This document shows positions 1-10,957 of a stretch of DNA of 64,000 nt, one piece after another; the first letter of the stretch is position 1; every line of letters starts with the position of its first letter. Made by a program: the position numbers and the translations under genes. The notes beneath the pieces were generated by a model. That model was given only the letters and a program-made list of their open reading frames with translations, made no database searches and was not told the origin of the DNA. Source of the DNA: Prunus persica (lineage: Eukaryota > Streptophyta > Magnoliopsida > Rosales > Rosaceae); assembly GCF_000346465.2 (NCBI RefSeq), contig NC_034014.1, positions 17,745,542-17,809,541 on the forward strand. Reading direction: 5' to 3'.

Positions 1-1150
1 ACAGTTTTACTTTTCATAATCAACGATTTGGTAATAATCAATTGATAATTGACAAGTTTCAATTTTTTGTACATTAATTCAATGTGGTTCAATCATTTGG
101 CATATATATAATTATAACTCCTTGAATGGCCGTTTTACTCATCGAACAAAGCATCTTACAGTCACTGAGAAAACTATCTAGTTTATTGGGTAATTTACCT
201 ACAAACGTTACTAATACTATGTACCTCACAAATGAGAGCATGGTAATCATGCCGTTTATAGGGTAATTACTATTTAAATGTGGCGTTTATATGGCAATCA
301 TGTCGTTCATTGGGTAATTACTATTCATGGCGTTGAAATGGTAAAATGACATTTTTCACGACCTTTACCTACGAACGTGTTTCTTTACTCAACAAATGCA
401 AGGGTGGTGTTATATGGTAATTAAGTCGTTCGTTTGGAAATTTACGATTTAAACGTGATTTTTACCTTCCAAACACTATCCTTGCGTTCGCTAAGTTAAA
501 GTGCATGTTTAAATGGTAAAAGGGTATTTTTCACTACCTTTACCCACAAACGTGTCTCTTTACTTAGCGAAAGCAAGGGTGGCGTTTATATGGTAATAGA
601 GGCTTCCTTTGGTACTTTATCATTTAAACATGATTTTTACCTTCCAAACACCATCCTTATGTTAGTGCATGTTTAAATGATAAAATGACCTTTGTCACTA
701 CCTTTACCCACAAACGTGTCTCCTTACTCAGCGAATGCAGAGGTAATATTTATATGGTAATGGAGGCGTGCATTTAGTAATTTACCATTTAAACATGCAT
801 TTTACCTTTCAAACCTCATCCTTGCGTTTGCGGAGTAAAGTAAGCATTTAAATGGTACGATCCAACAAAAAGGACAAACGTGTCTCTTTACTCATTGATC
901 TTGTGGGTAACATTTATATGGTAATCAAGCCGTTCATTGGGTAATTACTTTTTCAATGTGCTTTTTACCTTCCAAACACCATCCTTGTGTTCACGGAGTA
1001 AAGGAACCGTTTAAATAGTAACATGGTCTTTCTCACTACTTTTACCCACAAACGCCCCTCTTTACTCACTGATCAAACATGTGGCGTTTATATGGTAATC
1101 AAGTCATTCATTGTGCAATTACTATTTAAACGTGTCTTTTACCTTCCAAC
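1..1150. repeat. Degenerate ~170-bp tandem array
   Basis: The same block recurs with variation. It reads roughly: acaaacgtgtctctttactc, then a stretch ending in gtttatatggtaat, then ttcattgggtaattac, then accttccaaacaccatcctt. The first anchor sits near 375, 551, 715, 879 and 1052, so the period is about 164-176 bp. Less clear copies lie at 120-350. The array stops at about 1160, just before the NOC3-like exon. It could be satellite-like or the sub-repeats of a larger element. I see no coding potential in it. Confidence 0.85.
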
Positions 1151-1256
1151 ACTATCATGCTGTTCAAGGAGTTAATATTTCATGGTATATTAATATTTCA
1201 GTTAACTTGTGTGGTTGTCCTTATAAGTTATATTTTTCTTTTATGCACATTCTCAG

Positions 1257-2590
1257 GCATACCTGCAGAAGTTGGCAGCATTAGAAAAGCAGTCCTCATT
1301 TCAGCATGTGGCATTCCGCTGTATCTGTGCATTGCTTGATGCAGCACCCCACTTCAACTACCGGGAGAGCTTGTTAGGTGTTGTCATCAGAAACATAGGC
1401 TCCCCAGATGATGTTACAAGGTGTCTTTGAAGGTCAGGATGACGCAAGAATTTGTAAAATGATTGTATCTTCAAGTCCAGTACACAGTTTAACTCTAAAT
1501 ATGAGCATTAGCCAGCTTTTATTATACTTTAGGATTGAGCAAAACATTCAGGTCGAAATATTGTTCTTTGTTTAGATTCTCAATTTAAACTTTTATCTGA
1601 CAAAGGAAAAATATTCTAAACTTGGTTAAGGACTGATGATGTTTCTGGCTGCAGACTGCATGGGTGTTAAAACACCTTCTCTTGCTTAGAAACAGTTCAA
1701 CATTGCCAAGGTGTTGACCTTTTTTGTCAAAAAAACTACACATGGTTGTAATTTTCATAATTATTTTTAAGAATGTTGTTCTTGTATAAAGATATGTTTG
1801 AATGTGAACAGATATCTGTATAAATATAAAAGATTGCAGATGTATTGATGTGTCATCATTTTTGAATTGCAGATGTATTGATGTGTCAATGTTTGAATGT
1901 GATCAATAATTTTTGTGCCGATCAACTCAATACTGGACCATTTTGCCTAACCATATATCTCTCTGCCGAAAGAAAATTATTGATCAAATGCTGTAGTTTT
2001 ATAAGGATACAATCAGGGTTATATTGAGTTAAGATAAAGGTTTTATTTCCTTATGTCCGTCATCTACCGTTGGACTCCATGCTCAGCCAACTAGATGGCA
2101 GATTTCTTGAGTTTTGTTTAAAAGGAGCTTTACTGTTTTACGGTACAGAAATGTATATGGATATAGCTTTTCTCTGGTAATTTTGCTGCAATGCATAATG
2201 CATATTGTCAGTTGAAAGTGTATATGTTACCATAACTTGTGTCATACACAGGTTCAAATAAACAAATGATTGTGGATAGGAAATTGTTGCTTTTCTGCCT
2301 GGTAATCTACAAATAGTGGGAAGATGAATTTCGTGATGGAATCATATTGTATAATAAGAACTCGTGTGGATTTTGTTTTTCCCCCATGCTTATTATTGTT
2401 AGTACTTCTGCAGGTTTTCTTGTCTCTGTCATTCGATGAGGATCTTGGGAGGGCTGCAAGAAATGATGAGAAACATAAACCACAAAGCAAGAAAAGTAAG
2501 AAGAAAAAGCATTATGAGGAGGCACGTCAATTGAAGGAAAATGACAAAAAAAGGAGTAGGCAAGAGTTATTGATGAAGACAAGAGAGGAG
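1257..2590 (+). pseudogene. NOC3: NOC3-like (nucleolar complex protein 3) gene fragment
   Basis: Two exon-like pieces in one orientation resemble the middle of plant NOC3, a nucleolar protein of 60S ribosome assembly and replication licensing. The first (about 1257-1420, after a cag acceptor) encodes LQKLAALEKQ, then FRCICALLDAAPHFNYRESL and RNIGSPDDV. The second (about 2414-2588, after ctgcag) encodes VFLSLSFDEDLGR, then a Lys-rich tract and KKRSRQELLMKTREE. The exon that should lie between them (KLCC...AIKSLF in relatives) is not seen, and the first piece runs into a TGA soon after its end. No start, 5' or 3' parts of this roughly 800-residue protein are present. I call it a decayed partial copy. 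The family match is from memory of conserved motifs. Confidence 0.72.
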
Positions 2591-2689
2591 GTGCTTTTTC
2601 TGTTTTGCAAAATCCATTGACTTCTTGATCTTGCTTGTTTCAGTGGTTTTTCCTCTCAACCTATTGAATTTTGTAATGCTATACACAGT

Positions 2690-3000
2690 GAATATCTACA
2701 GTCCCACATCGAAATTCTACACAACATGCACGCCTCCCAAGACTTATAAAGGGGGCACAAGTCCCAAAATGGAGGTAACTGGAACTCTCAGCATACTCAG
2801 CCATTACTCTGTCTAGATACTATTCCCTATGTACTTATTTAAGTATCGGAGAGCCTTCGGCCGGTACTACACCGGTGTCTTAAGCCTTACTGAGAGTTCT
2901 CATTTGTGCAGATCAGCTGCTTTACCGAGGCCCAGGACATTCTGAAGACAAATACATCACTAAGTTGGCCCCAAAAAGGCCGAACCATTTTTGAGCATCA
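2690..3000 (+). mobile_element. LTR fragment, Tat/Ogre-style promoter and leader
   Basis: A TATA-like acttataaaggggg near 2740 is followed about 110 bp later by aagtatcggagagccttcgg and a C-rich leader (cggtactacaccggtgtctt). This resembles the R-U5 part of plant gypsy LTRs of the Tat group. No partner LTR, primer site or pol is next to it, so it is a truncated or solo LTR. The ends are approximate. Confidence 0.5.
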
Positions 3001-3109
3001 ACAAGTACAAAAATAATCAGAACAAGAAACATAAGCTTATTTGCTTCAGCTGGAGATAAGACATGTTGAAGACACATTAAGATTCAAGAAGAGCCAGAAT
3101 ACAGAAGCA

Positions 3110-3640
3110 GTGGAAGACATTAAATGACTAACAACACCAGGTAAAAGGAAGGCTAATGCATCAGCAGTCCCAACCTCTAGGGAAAGAATGTTCTGAATCA
3201 AACTAACCCAAAGGTACTGACTTGTAAGATTGCAATTTGCAGTGAAGGATGTTATCATACCTTAGAACCTATATGGGTCTCGTGTGTGAATAACACACAA
3301 AAATAAACAACTGGCTGTGATGCTTGAGATTAGCAAAAATAAATAAATGAAACAAAATGTGATATTTTTACCATTCAAAGTCGATGTTGTAAACAAACTC
3401 TAATATAAAAGATCAGGAAAATAAAGTATTTAAAATGAAATAGCCTTTTTAAGGGATGAGCACAATGTGAAATGAAGAGGAGGCAGAAACAGAGAAACGC
3501 AAATTCAAATTTACAAATTAACCAAAGCTACAAATAGTTAGAACCTACATGAAATCACAAGATTACCTTAGCAACAAGCACACGCAAGGTCATAAAGGCC
3601 TCAATACGAAGCCTTGCACCACCTAAAAGTCCTCGTGCAA
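3110..3640 (-). pseudogene. TTI1-like (TELO2-interacting protein 1) exon fragments
   Basis: On the minus strand, 3640 to 3567 encodes GGARLRIEAFMTLRVLVAK and ends at a GTAATC donor. After a gap of about 385 bp, 3179 to 3130 encodes VGTADALAFLLPGVVSHL. Joined, they match a conserved stretch of plant TTI1, a HEAT-repeat partner of TELO2 in the TTT complex that stabilises PIKK kinases. After GVVS the reading leaves the family (expected QFAKVLH...), so the copy breaks there. No other exons are nearby. It lies next to the NOC3-like remnant but in the opposite orientation. Assignment is from remembered family motifs. Confidence 0.6.
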
Positions 3641-3957
3641 AGGAAAAAAATAAAATATGAAAACTTCAAATGATAGAGGATAATCAACGGTGATGCAGAT
3701 AAAGAGCCATTAAAGTTTATGGGGCATTTGAATCAAAAGCATTAACAAGTTCAAGCATGAACGTTTTGTTTTGGTTTCTAATAAATTTCATGTATTTGGA
3801 ATGGAATAACTAGAGTCATAATCATTTGGATGTGGCTTAATCTATATGATTTTAGAGAGAAAAAAAAAAGTATGTGAATTAGTCTTAGTGAATCTTACGA
3901 ACTCGGAATTGGAATTTAAAATTGGCTTTGTTTCCCAGTTTTGAAACTATATGCTAA

Positions 3958-4160
3958 GGAAATATTTTTGCTCACCATTTTAACCTAAAGTGTATCTTCA
4001 TCACCCTTCTCAATATTTGACACGTGTCCATTGGCATAACCATAGTTAACTCTTTACTTTGTATTTATGGAACCATGGTTATGTCAATAGACACATGTCA
4101 AGTGTTGAAAATGATGATGAAGATACATATTGAGTTAAAGTGGTGAGCAAAAATACTCAC
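3958..4160. mobile_element. 203-bp foldback MITE with 9-bp target duplication
   Basis: The two halves are near-complete inverted repeats. The left reads tatttttgctcaccatttta...tgtatcttcatca...ttgacacgtgtccattg, and the right reads the complement of the same. The element is bracketed by a perfect direct repeat atatgctaa at 3949-3957 and 4161-4169. A 9-bp duplication suggests a Mutator-type (MULE) MITE. It has no coding content. Confidence 0.88.
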
Positions 4161-4169
4161 ATATGCTAA

Positions 4170-5200
4170 AAGGCTAGCGGATTTCAGTTTGCCAATGAAT
4201 TTGGACATAATTATATGGAATATGGTAATATTAATAAAATATAATGTGGGTATATACTAAAAAAGAAAGGGAGACTTTGGAAAAGCCCAAAGGAGAGAGA
4301 AAATTTTTAAAAGAAGCCAAAATGGACAAAATTGCCCTTATTTATTTTTTGATTTCCTAAGGAATCCTTTACATTTGCATGTCTTTTGTTTGAAAGTTGA
4401 GAGGTTTTTCTGTCTTTTTTGAAAAAGCTTTGGCTTTTTTCAAAAGTGAAAGTTTTTTTATGAGTAAAACTTAAATTTACTTAAATATGAAATGACGACA
4501 GACAACTCTCACTTGAAATTGAACACCGGCCTAGAATGGCCGGTTTGTAAACTAGAAATTACTCTTGAGTTCTCAATTGTATAGTTAATTTATTATATGA
4601 TATTGTTATTAGATTGAATATAAAGAACCATACCTCCGTTGCACGGGGGGATTCCCTCTTTCTCCTCAACCTTTTCCTTATCCGGTCAATGGCATCATTT
4701 GGTTCGATGTCTATCTCAATTTCAGCCGTTGAATTATTTGTTTTCCCATTGATCAAGTCACTTTTTAATCACGGCCGTTGGCTTAAACTATCATTACATT
4801 TGAAATAAATAATAAATCAATTTGGCTGTTTGAATTGCAGCCATTAGATGACAACGACTACAAGCCCATCTTGCGCCACGCGTCAGCAATTTTCCCTTCA
4901 ATTAGCCGAGATGGCTGGCCCACTTCCGCAGTTTCTCTTGCTTTCCTTCACGTGCTACAAGTTGCCTTCAACTTGGGGCGACTTGGGCCAAAATTTGAGA
5001 TTTTTCAAAAAAAAAAAAAAGTTATGGTCCAAAATCCCGGTTTCTGAATGTTCAATTTTCCATACCAAAAAAAAAGAACATTCAATTTTCTACAGCCAGA
5101 ATTGTCAAGTCTTGTAATTGAACACGCCATTTCTTGACATGATATGAGCAATATATATATATACTGCGTGCTTGAAGCTCCTTGAACATTGAAAAGAAAA
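4170..5200. other. Non-coding spacer and upstream region of the micropeptide gene
   Basis: AT-rich sequence with no supported gene. Short open frames at 4835-5117 overlap in several frames and match nothing I recognise. The stretch atatatatatac at about 5152-5163 is a plausible TATA element 35-50 bp before the start codon at 5201. Confidence 0.5.
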
Positions 5201-5359
5201 ATGGCTGCGGGAAAATATGTTGTTCTTGATCTAGAAACTGGCCAAGAAAAGCAAATAGTTATCGTGCCAGACACATCGGAAGTCAGGGTTTGGCCTTTCA
5301 TTCTCATGTTTTTCCTCTTCTCGCTTGCAGCTATAGCAATCGCCACAGTTTTCTGGTGA
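5201..5359 (+). CDS. 52-residue tail-anchored membrane micropeptide (hypothetical)
   Basis: ATG to TGA gives 52 residues. The N-terminal half is hydrophilic and acidic (begins MAAGKYVVLDLETGQEKQ). The C-terminal half is one hydrophobic segment (about residues 31-52: WPFILMFFLF then SLAAIAIATVFW) ending at the stop codon. That layout suggests a tail-anchored or single-pass membrane protein. The start context is good (aaaatggct) and a TATA-like run lies 40-50 bp upstream. The frame is intronless. I do not recognise the family, though plants have many small proteins of this shape. An antisense open frame over the same bases is judged a shadow. Expression data would be needed to be sure. Confidence 0.5.
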   Translation: MAAGKYVVLDLETGQEKQIVIVPDTSEVRVWPFILMFFLFSLAAIAIATVFW

Positions 5360-5744
5360 TGAAGGAATCAATAAAAATCTAACAGGAGGAAAAGGCTTGG
5401 AGTAGGTTGAGGTTGCTAGAAAAAAATGTTGGCGGTCATTTATCTTTAATTAATTAAATGGTACAAAATTCATGTAATTATTTTTAGTTTTTTTTTCTTT
5501 TTAGCATTAGTGAGTTTGTTTGTTAAAAAAAAAAAAAAAAAATACTTGCAAATCAGTCTTGTTTAGGACATTTCTGCGCTTGTTGGTCTCGCAACTCTGG
5601 TTGAAGCAAATTCGCAAAGCTAAAAGACAGGTGCAGATGCAGAGGCTTAACTCTCTAACAAGTGGTTTTTTCTTTCTTTTCATTAGCACATGAAAGGAAC
5701 AAAAAGAATACAGAGAGAAAAAAAAGTACAGCAACCTTAAAATG

Positions 5745-5937
5745 TGTGAAATTAGAGATTTTGTTAAGAAGAATAATTCTCAGTTGTTACTGATAGAGCC
5801 AAAAGGCTAAGTATTTATAGAGATATTACAAGCTTAACTAGAAAAACTAGGTTACTTGGAGACTACTCCAAATCAATTACAATCAACTAATGAAAGGAAA
5901 CTAAATAACAATTTAATAACGTTCCTAATTTCCAACA
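5745..5937 (-). repeat. 3' LTR of the short element
   Basis: 193 bp with TG...CA ends. The AAATG target duplication lies just outside (5740-5744) and a polypurine tract (minus strand) abuts its inner edge at about 5938-5950. As the element is on the minus strand, this is the 3' LTR. Confidence 0.92.
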
Positions 5938-7621
5938 CTCCCCCTCAAGTTGGAGGGTGGATATCAAGAACGTCCAACTTGCACAAGAGATTGTGAAAGG
6001 TGTTACTCCCAAAGGTTGCTAATAAAGAGGCAGTGGTGTCATTACTGTAGAGGGGGCAGCTGTGTCGCAGCTGTGTCACTATTGTAATGAAGGCAAATTT
6101 GGAGGCAAATGGAGCAGCGGTGTGCTGCTGTAAAGGGGGTTGTTGCTCCTCTCAAATCCGACGATGTATGAGAGTCGTGAGTTGAAGGAAGCAGCACCCA
6201 AATAAAGTTGTGCTGATGTTCAGCGCATGTTGCATGTATGGAGGCTGTTGTTGATGTTGCTGATGTGCAACGATGGTGATTTTGTTGCTAATGTGCAACA
6301 AATGTTGTTGATGATGCCTTTTCTTGAGGCTGAATAATGATGCTGCTGGGGCAGCTAAATGATGGTGTTGTTGGTGCAACTGATTGATGATGTTGCTGGT
6401 GCAATTGTGCGGAAGCTATTAATGATGGTGTGCAGCTGATGTGTGACAATGTGTCTATCTCCCATATCTGCCCCTCAAATCCGAAGCTTGTAGAGGGTCG
6501 AGATTTGGAAAAAGAGAAGAGAGAATGAAAAATAATGATGAAAGAGAGATTAAAAAAAGAAAAGGAGCAAAGCCAAGAAGATGGCGTGAAAGTGAAAAAA
6601 ATACTTTTATTTTTATTTTTTGTTTGAAAAATGACCCACCGAAAAAAGGATATGACCCATCGAAAAAGTTAGCCAAAAAAAGAAGAAGAAGAATTGAGTG
6701 ATGTGGAGACAGAAAGAAAATATCAAACTTGGCCAAGAAAAAAGTTAGGTAGAGAAAGAAAACAAAAAATTGGGTCTGATGTGAAACCTCAAAGAGAAAC
6801 TGATATATCAACAAAGGAGAGAAAGTGAACGCTCATGTTGGGTTGTCGTGGTGCAAAGAAGCGATGACAACACAGAGAGAAAAAGGACCAGCAGTTGTGC
6901 AAAGGTGCTCTTAGGAAGATTACGATAGATGGCTTGGATACGAGCGATCGATGGTTTCTAGGCAGGGGCAAAGAATCAATGAACACATTGGCTGGTCAAC
7001 AGCAGTGGTGCTAGTGTAGAGCCTCCTGCATTTGTTGGAGATGTCGTGGGTTGTCCAAAGACATGATGGCTCGGTGAGCGTTGACGAGGCTCAAGGAGGA
7101 AATAAACGGCTTAGTGAGCAGTGACGAGGATCACGAAGGAATCGCAATGAAGACGGCGTGTCTGCCGCAAGCGTAGACGACTTAAAAAAATGATGGGTAG
7201 GCTCGATGAAGGCCGAAGATGCCGTGGTTGTGGCAAGTGTAGTAGACATCAAAACATGGGCTCAATATCTGATTGCAACAGAGAGCATGACTAGAGATGG
7301 CTCAATATGATTTGTATAGAGAGCAATACTTGTATGAAAAACATAAGGAAATTGCAATGCCAAAGAAGGGTGCGACTGTTGGTTTAGTTAGATGTAGGAA
7401 CTATGGGATGGTATGGCTTTGGTAGCGGGAATAAAATATTGATCATTGAGGAGAGGGTGAACAAGACGACTGTACAAGATGAATACCCATCATGGGTGAG
7501 GGATGAAAAGCGCCAACAACTCTCAATTTGGCAAAGGATTTCAAAGATTAGCAACTAGGGTTGTGAAACATCGGATTGTGAAGAAAATAAGGTTTGTAAA
7601 AAAGTTTCAAGAGACGCCCTA

Positions 7622-7641
7622 GAATCAGTGCTCTGATACCA
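7622..7641 (-). promoter_or_regulatory. Primer-binding site (tRNA-iMet type)
   Basis: On the minus strand this reads TGGTATCAGAGCACTGATTC, directly after the LTR. TGGTATCAGAGC is the usual initiator-tRNA-Met complement of plant copia-type elements. It fixes the orientation of the element. Confidence 0.85.
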
Positions 7642-7834
7642 TGTGAAATTGGAGATTTTGTTAAGAAGAATAATTCTCAGTTGTTATTGATAGAGCCAAA
7701 AGGCTAAGTATTTATAGAGATATTACAAGCTTAACTAGGACAACTAGGTTACTTGGAGACTACTCCAAATCAATTACAATCAACTAATAAAAGGAAACTA
7801 AATAACAATTTAATAACGTTCCTAATTTCCAACA
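7642..7834 (-). repeat. 5' LTR of the short element
   Basis: 193 bp, the same length as its partner and about five substitutions apart. The primer-binding site directly abuts its inner edge at 7641, and the AAATG duplication lies outside at 7835-7839. Confidence 0.92.
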
Positions 7835-7839
7835 AAATG

Positions 7840-8422
7840 GTGAGGGTTTGGAACACTGCATTTTTCAATCAATTTTCCTGTAATATTTCTTCATTCTCAT
7901 GTTGTATAAGAATGAAGACGTGCATTAACTCGCTTTCACAACATTCATGCATATATACATTTGGAATTGATTTTCTGTTTACACGTACACATCATCTCGA
8001 TCCAAATTTCGCGGTATTTCTCTCTCGTTTGTTGAAAAATGTCTCAAGTTCAAATCTCCTCTCCCATTTCAATAAAAAGAATAAAAATTTCTTAGGATTA
8101 TCTGTGCCGTGATAATGTCTTTACCAGATTCTTAAATGGGACTTGTGCTTCAAACTCAAGAGAAAATCCACCATCATTATCACAGCACTTAAGCTGAGAT
8201 GGCAAAGGCAAATCCTTTGCAGTTAAAAGCCAAGAAGAAGTGGCTACAAACCAGTTCATATGCACCAGCTAAAACACCCATATTAGAAGAAGCCCAATAT
8301 TTAGCTCTTATCAAGCTCAAACCTTCACTCAAACAAGATGCACACTGCAAATTTTCATTTCCTGGTTTGATCAGGGGCTCATAATGTTGGCTTCACTTAG
8401 CATTATCCCACCATGCTTCTCC
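7840..8422. other. Spacer between short LTR element and PPR gene
   Basis: No supported gene. On the minus strand about 8330-8130 keeps an open frame with protein-like composition (TSSWLLTAKDLPLPSQLKCC). It could be an exon relic, but I do not recognise it and see no second exon. Confidence 0.3.
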
Positions 8423-10957
8423 TCAATCATTTATCAGAAGTGTCGTAGTGTCAGGCACATAACCAAGCCCTTTCATCTGCAGAATCAAACTGTCTAGAAT
8501 TGAAAGTATAAGACCGGTCTTGCGATGCGTTCTATCTTTCGCAGCAAATGTATGAACTTCGTTATTCGCTTCAACCCAACTTCGCCCAGTTTCTTTCACC
8601 ACCCCATTGTATTCCATTTTTTCCCTCACCCTCTTGACATCAGCCCACATACCTTTGGATGCATAAATATTTGAAAGTAAGATATATGATCCACTATCTA
8701 CTGGATCACTCAAAATTGCCATCTCTGCTGCATACCTCCCCAATTCAATGTTGCCTGCAGCTGTGCATGCACTGAGCAAGCTCCTCCATACAATCGCTGG
8801 TGGTTTTATCGGCATTTTCATAACAAATTCCTTAGCTTCAAATAATTTACCAGCACGACCCAGGAGAGAAACTATGCAAGCATAATGCTCTGTCCCTGGT
8901 TCGATTCCAAACTGAGGCATTGATTCAAAGTGGCGAAGTCCATCATCCACAAGGCCTGCATGGCTACAAGCTGATAGCACACCCACAAATGTGATAAAGT
9001 TGGGTTTTATTTGCTCCTTCATCATTCTATCAAACATAATAAGGGCTTGTTCTGCTTCTCCATGTTGGGCATATGTTGAGATTATGGAATTCCAACAGGC
9101 AACATCGCTCCAAATTTTGGAATCAAATATTTTGCAAGCCTCTTCAATGCTTCCACAATTGGAATACATATCCACGAGGGCATTTGTGACAAATGGATCA
9201 CTGTCAAGACCCATCTTAATGAGCTGGTTATGGAACTGTTGACCATGCTGGATACTTGCTAGGTTACTGGCAGCTGAGACTAGGGCAGCAAAAGTAAATT
9301 CATTGGGGTTTTGTCTTGATAACTGTAATTCCAAGTATAACTTGAGAGCCTCTTCACTTTCCAGCTGTTGGGTGTATCCGCAGAACATCGCATTCCACAC
9401 TACAATGTCTTTCTCATACATCTCCTCGAATACAAGTCTGGCATCACTAATAAATGAGCACTTAGAATAAACATCTATGAGAGCACTGCCAGCAAATACG
9501 TCCAAACAGTACCCATATTTGGTGACCAGACCATGGATTTGCTTGCTCAATTCCAATGCAAATAAAGCAGCTGAGACACCAAGAAGGCTAACGAATGTCA
9601 AGAGACTCGGGTGGAGCAATCTAAGCCTCATCTCGTTGAAAAGATCCAGAGCTTCAGACATCTTATCCTGTCTTGAGTATCCTTCAATCATTGCATTGTA
9701 AGAGACCACATTATGATCAGCCATTGAATCAAAAACTCGTCTTGCATTAGTAAGGGAATCACATTTTGCATACATATCAATCAAACTATTCTTCACATAA
9801 TCTTCATAAACAAGATTAACTCTGATAGCATACGCGTGCACTTCTCTCCCATGATCAAGGGCCTCAAGTGAAGCACACGAAGTAAGAATACTACTGCACC
9901 CGAATCCATCTAGCTTCCAACCCAATCTGGCCATTTCAGAAAATAGCTTAACAGCCTCCCGGTTAAATGAGTTTTGCATATACCCAGCTATCATTGTGGT
10001 CCATGAAATGAGGTCCTTGACTACTATTGTATTGAATAGCTTTCGTCCTGCCTGCACTTCACCGCACTTTGCGTAGAAATCTACAAGTACATTAACAACT
10101 GAAACATCCATTACTGTTCCCCTTCTAAGGACATAAGCATGGATTTGCTTGCCACCTCCAATGAACTTGAGAGCAGAACATGCGGTCAGAAGACTAGAAA
10201 GCACATATTTATCAGGAAGAACGTCAGTGTCTCTCATTTGGTTGAACAGTTTCAAAGATACTTCACTTCTTCCACATTTTGCATACCCTGATATCATGAT
10301 AGTCCAAGTAACTGCACTTTTTACTTTTAAACCTTCAAAAATTAGTTTTGCTTCTTCTATATCACCATTTTTTGAGTAAAAATCGACTAAAGAAGTACCC
10401 ACATAAACTTCCTGATCAAAACCAGTCTTCGCAACAAAACTATGCACTTGAGCACCTTGATCAACCCCTCCCAATCGCGTACAAGCCCGAATAACACTAG
10501 CTAAAGTATACTCATTCGGCTTCCCATCGGAATTCCGGCAGAACTCTGAAAACATCACCAATGCTTCTTCGTCATTACCATGCTTGGTATACATAGAAAC
10601 CATAGAGGACCAAGTAACTGAGTTCTTTTCAGGCATTTTATCAAACAGTTTCCGCGCGTAAACAATACAGTCAGATTTCGCGTAAGAGTGCAATAGAAGA
10701 TTAGCAAGAAAAACATCATCTTGAAAGCCCGATACGACAACCTGGGCATGCATTCTCTTGTCGTACCAAATGGGTTGGTCTGAAACGCGTAGTTGTAAGA
10801 GGTTGACCAATGCCCGCCTTCTGCTTTGGAGATTTTGGATTGGAAGACATGGGTCTTGTGACTGAAGAACAGGGCACGCAAAGGTGGAGAAGTTGAGGGC
10901 TTGTGTCTTGGTAATCTTCTTCTGACAATGTCTTAGGTGCAGTGCAAAGTTTCTCAT
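8423..10957 (-). CDS. Pentatricopeptide repeat (PPR) protein, PLS class with E domain
   Basis: Intronless, 844 residues. The N-terminal ~60 residues are rich in Arg, Leu and Ser, with few acids, as in an organelle-targeting peptide. From about residue 90 to 750 it is built of P, L and S type 31-36 residue repeats; recurring signatures are LIDMYAKC, VVSYNAMIEGYSR, TFVGVLSACSHAGLVDDG and IEPGTEHYACIVSLLGRAG. The C-terminus has the E motif (VWRSLLSACTAAGNIELG, LLSNIYASKGMWADVKRVRE, GRSWVE) and an E+-like tail, with no DYW deaminase domain. Such proteins bind single-stranded organelle RNA, usually for C-to-U editing with a DYW partner. The order of motifs and length fit the orthologue of Arabidopsis At4g39530 (from memory). 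Start is the first ATG of the frame. No frameshift or stop is seen. Confidence 0.95.
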   Translation of the reverse strand: MRNFALHLRHCQKKITKTQALNFSTFACPVLQSQDPCLPIQNLQSRRRALVNLLQLRVSDQPIWYDKRMHAQVVVSGFQDDVFLANLLLHSYAKSDCIVYARKLFDKMPEKNSVTWSSMVSMYTKHGNDEEALVMFSEFCRNSDGKPNEYTLASVIRACTRLGGVDQGAQVHSFVAKTGFDQEVYVGTSLVDFYSKNGDIEEAKLIFEGLKVKSAVTWTIMISGYAKCGRSEVSLKLFNQMRDTDVLPDKYVLSSLLTACSALKFIGGGKQIHAYVLRRGTVMDVSVVNVLVDFYAKCGEVQAGRKLFNTIVVKDLISWTTMIAGYMQNSFNREAVKLFSEMARLGWKLDGFGCSSILTSCASLEALDHGREVHAYAIRVNLVYEDYVKNSLIDMYAKCDSLTNARRVFDSMADHNVVSYNAMIEGYSRQDKMSEALDLFNEMRLRLLHPSLLTFVSLLGVSAALFALELSKQIHGLVTKYGYCLDVFAGSALIDVYSKCSFISDARLVFEEMYEKDIVVWNAMFCGYTQQLESEEALKLYLELQLSRQNPNEFTFAALVSAASNLASIQHGQQFHNQLIKMGLDSDPFVTNALVDMYSNCGSIEEACKIFDSKIWSDVACWNSIISTYAQHGEAEQALIMFDRMMKEQIKPNFITFVGVLSACSHAGLVDDGLRHFESMPQFGIEPGTEHYACIVSLLGRAGKLFEAKEFVMKMPIKPPAIVWRSLLSACTAAGNIELGRYAAEMAILSDPVDSGSYILLSNIYASKGMWADVKRVREKMEYNGVVKETGRSWVEANNEVHTFAAKDRTHRKTGLILSILDSLILQMKGLGYVPDTTTLLIND

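Larger units (their letters stand above)
5745..7834 (-). mobile_element. Non-autonomous short-LTR retrotransposon, complete
   Basis: Two 193-bp direct repeats (5745-5937 and 7642-7834) start tgtgaaatt and end ttccaaca, so each has TG...CA ends. By eye they differ at five positions (about 97% identical). The same 5 bp, aaatg, flanks both sides (5740-5744 and 7835-7839). Inside the right LTR lies a minus-strand primer site TGGTATCAGAGCACTGATTC (7622-7641), the copia-type match to initiator tRNA-Met. Inside the left LTR is a purine tract (minus strand TTGAGGGGGAG). The 1.7-kb interior has no gag or pol; it is low-complexity, with runs such as gatgttgctgatgtgcaa. It is longer than a classic TRIM and shorter than a LARD. 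It must use enzymes supplied by another element. Confidence 0.93.

Noticed and set aside
4835..5117. Two overlapping frames of 70 and 89 codons
   Set aside because: Compete in different frames, end in poly(A)-encoded Lys runs, and match nothing I know.
5005..5346. 113-codon frame antisense to the micropeptide
   Set aside because: The plus-strand frame has a better start, TATA spacing and a clean membrane helix; the antisense frame ends in a poly-Phe run from poly(A).
6455..6814. 119-codon open frame, minus strand, inside the short LTR element
   Set aside because: Phe/Leu/Ser-rich product of A/T-rich simple sequence; no gag or pol motif.
8991..10379. Plus-strand frames over the PPR gene
   Set aside because: Antisense shadows; the minus frame is full length with clear PPR motifs.
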